A stretch of DNA of 22,419 nt from Pigoraptor vietnamica (taxonomy: Eukaryota; Opisthokonta; Filasterea): contig CALSCQ010003312.1 of assembly GCA_943704525.1 (NCBI GenBank), positions 1-22,419 of the forward strand. Direction: 5' to 3'. Both the position numbers and the translations under genes were made by a program. This document shows, piece by piece, positions 21,890-22,419 of the stretch. Position 1 is the stretch's first letter; every line of letters begins with the position of its first letter. The notes under the pieces were generated by a model that saw only the letters and a list, made by a program, of their open reading frames with translations, was not told the origin of the DNA and did no database searches.

Positions 21890-22065
21890 TCATTTCGAGA
21901 ACGCGCCCCCCACGTCCTCATAAAGCCATCGCGTGTCGTCGAGCTTGCTTACAACGTCGCGGAGGTACTCCATGTTCTGTTCGTGTCGCTCTGCACAGGC
22001 AACGGAGTTACAATGCATTGACGACACATTGCGGAAGCAAACGAGCATGTGTATATGTGTGTGTA

Positions 22066-22135
<70 letters not shown>

Positions 22136-22229
22136 GTGCTGCAAGCCGAAAGCGTACCCTTCGCCATGTCCGCCTGAAGTTCGTGTGTCATGCTCAGTTG
22201 CATCAATGGAGGGCCGAAGTCCAAAACTT
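21890..22229 (-). CDS. 3' exons of a small protein, possibly ANAPC16-like (partial)
   Basis: Two terminal exons are visible: 22229-22158 and 21990-21890 (stop TGA at 21892-21890). Earlier exons lie past the right edge, beyond an intron that starts at 22230. The joined tail begins VLDFGPPLMQLSMTHELQ. It contains MEYLRDVVSKLDDTRW and ends with a short Gly-rich segment and FSK. The M-x14-W spacing and the pattern of hydrophobic and acidic residues resemble, from memory, the C-terminal helix of human ANAPC16 (MEKLAGLVEELEADEW), a small subunit of the anaphase-promoting complex. The match is short, so the family call is tentative; the coding call itself is firmer (GT-AG, matching phases). Confidence 0.55.
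22048..22132. repeat. (GT)n tract in the last intron of the ANAPC16-like gene
   Basis: About 85 nt of GT with a few TA steps. It is (CA)n on the sense strand of this minus-strand gene, and complementary to the (CA)n tract in the intron on the other side of exon 22158-22229. Confidence 0.9.
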
Positions 22230-22305
22230 CTGCACGTGACGACACAGCAGCAACGCATTAAGGGAGGCTAGCGAAGGCGGTGTTGCACGGACAACATATC
22301 ACACA

Positions 22306-22419
<114 letters not shown>

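Overview
The window is a gene-dense piece of nuclear DNA from a eukaryote. Coding DNA is GC-rich. Exons are split by short introns (mostly 80-270 nt) with GT-AG ends, and long (CA)n/(GT)n microsatellites sit in introns and intergenic gaps. CFAP300, a factor for ciliary dynein-arm assembly, implies a lineage with motile cilia or flagella. A bacterial-type MutS like mitochondrial MSH1, together with TTC27, HYPK, SEC22, HGH1 and PRMT3, fits a free-living unicellular eukaryote. I cannot name the lineage from sequence alone.

Eleven protein genes are modelled. Left to right: the 3' end of an MSH1-like gene (+, 141-1412); TTC27 (-, 1585-6757, 20 exons, 815 aa); HYPK (+, 7112-7856, 4 exons, 109 aa); an unrecognised 94-aa single-pass membrane protein (-, 8044-8596, 3 exons); an unrecognised 608-aa, probably nuclear, TPR-like protein (+, 9390-11216, probably with a 5'UTR intron); an unrecognised 500-aa coiled-coil protein (-, 11411-13313, 5 exons); CFAP300 (+, 13820-15201, 5 exons, 259 aa); SEC22 (-, 15525-16997, 5 exons, 216 aa); HGH1 (-, 17584-19097, 3 exons, 410 aa); PRMT3 (+, 19463-21654, 4 exons, 548 aa); and the 3' part of a small gene that resembles ANAPC16 (-, 21890-22229). 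Exon joins were placed by hand from splice sites, reading phase and remembered homologues. Every complete model closes in frame.

Neighbours alternate strand almost strictly, so short convergent 3' gaps alternate with shared divergent promoters of about 350-790 bp. Only SEC22 and HGH1 are in tandem. Four genes bear on protein synthesis or its quality control: HYPK (NatA at the ribosome), HGH1 (eEF2 folding), PRMT3 (uS5/RPS2 methylation) and, less directly, TTC27. They lie at two divergent promoters, and those two promoters share an identical 20-bp sequence containing a CACGTG E-box. This is the most interesting regulatory signal in the window. Other notable points are the preference for (GT)n on the sense strand near splice donors, one exon bracketed by complementary microsatellites, a GC-AG intron in TTC27, and a small duplication that copies the stop-codon region of the coiled-coil gene.

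I see no transposon, virus-derived element, CRISPR array, rRNA or convincing tRNA.
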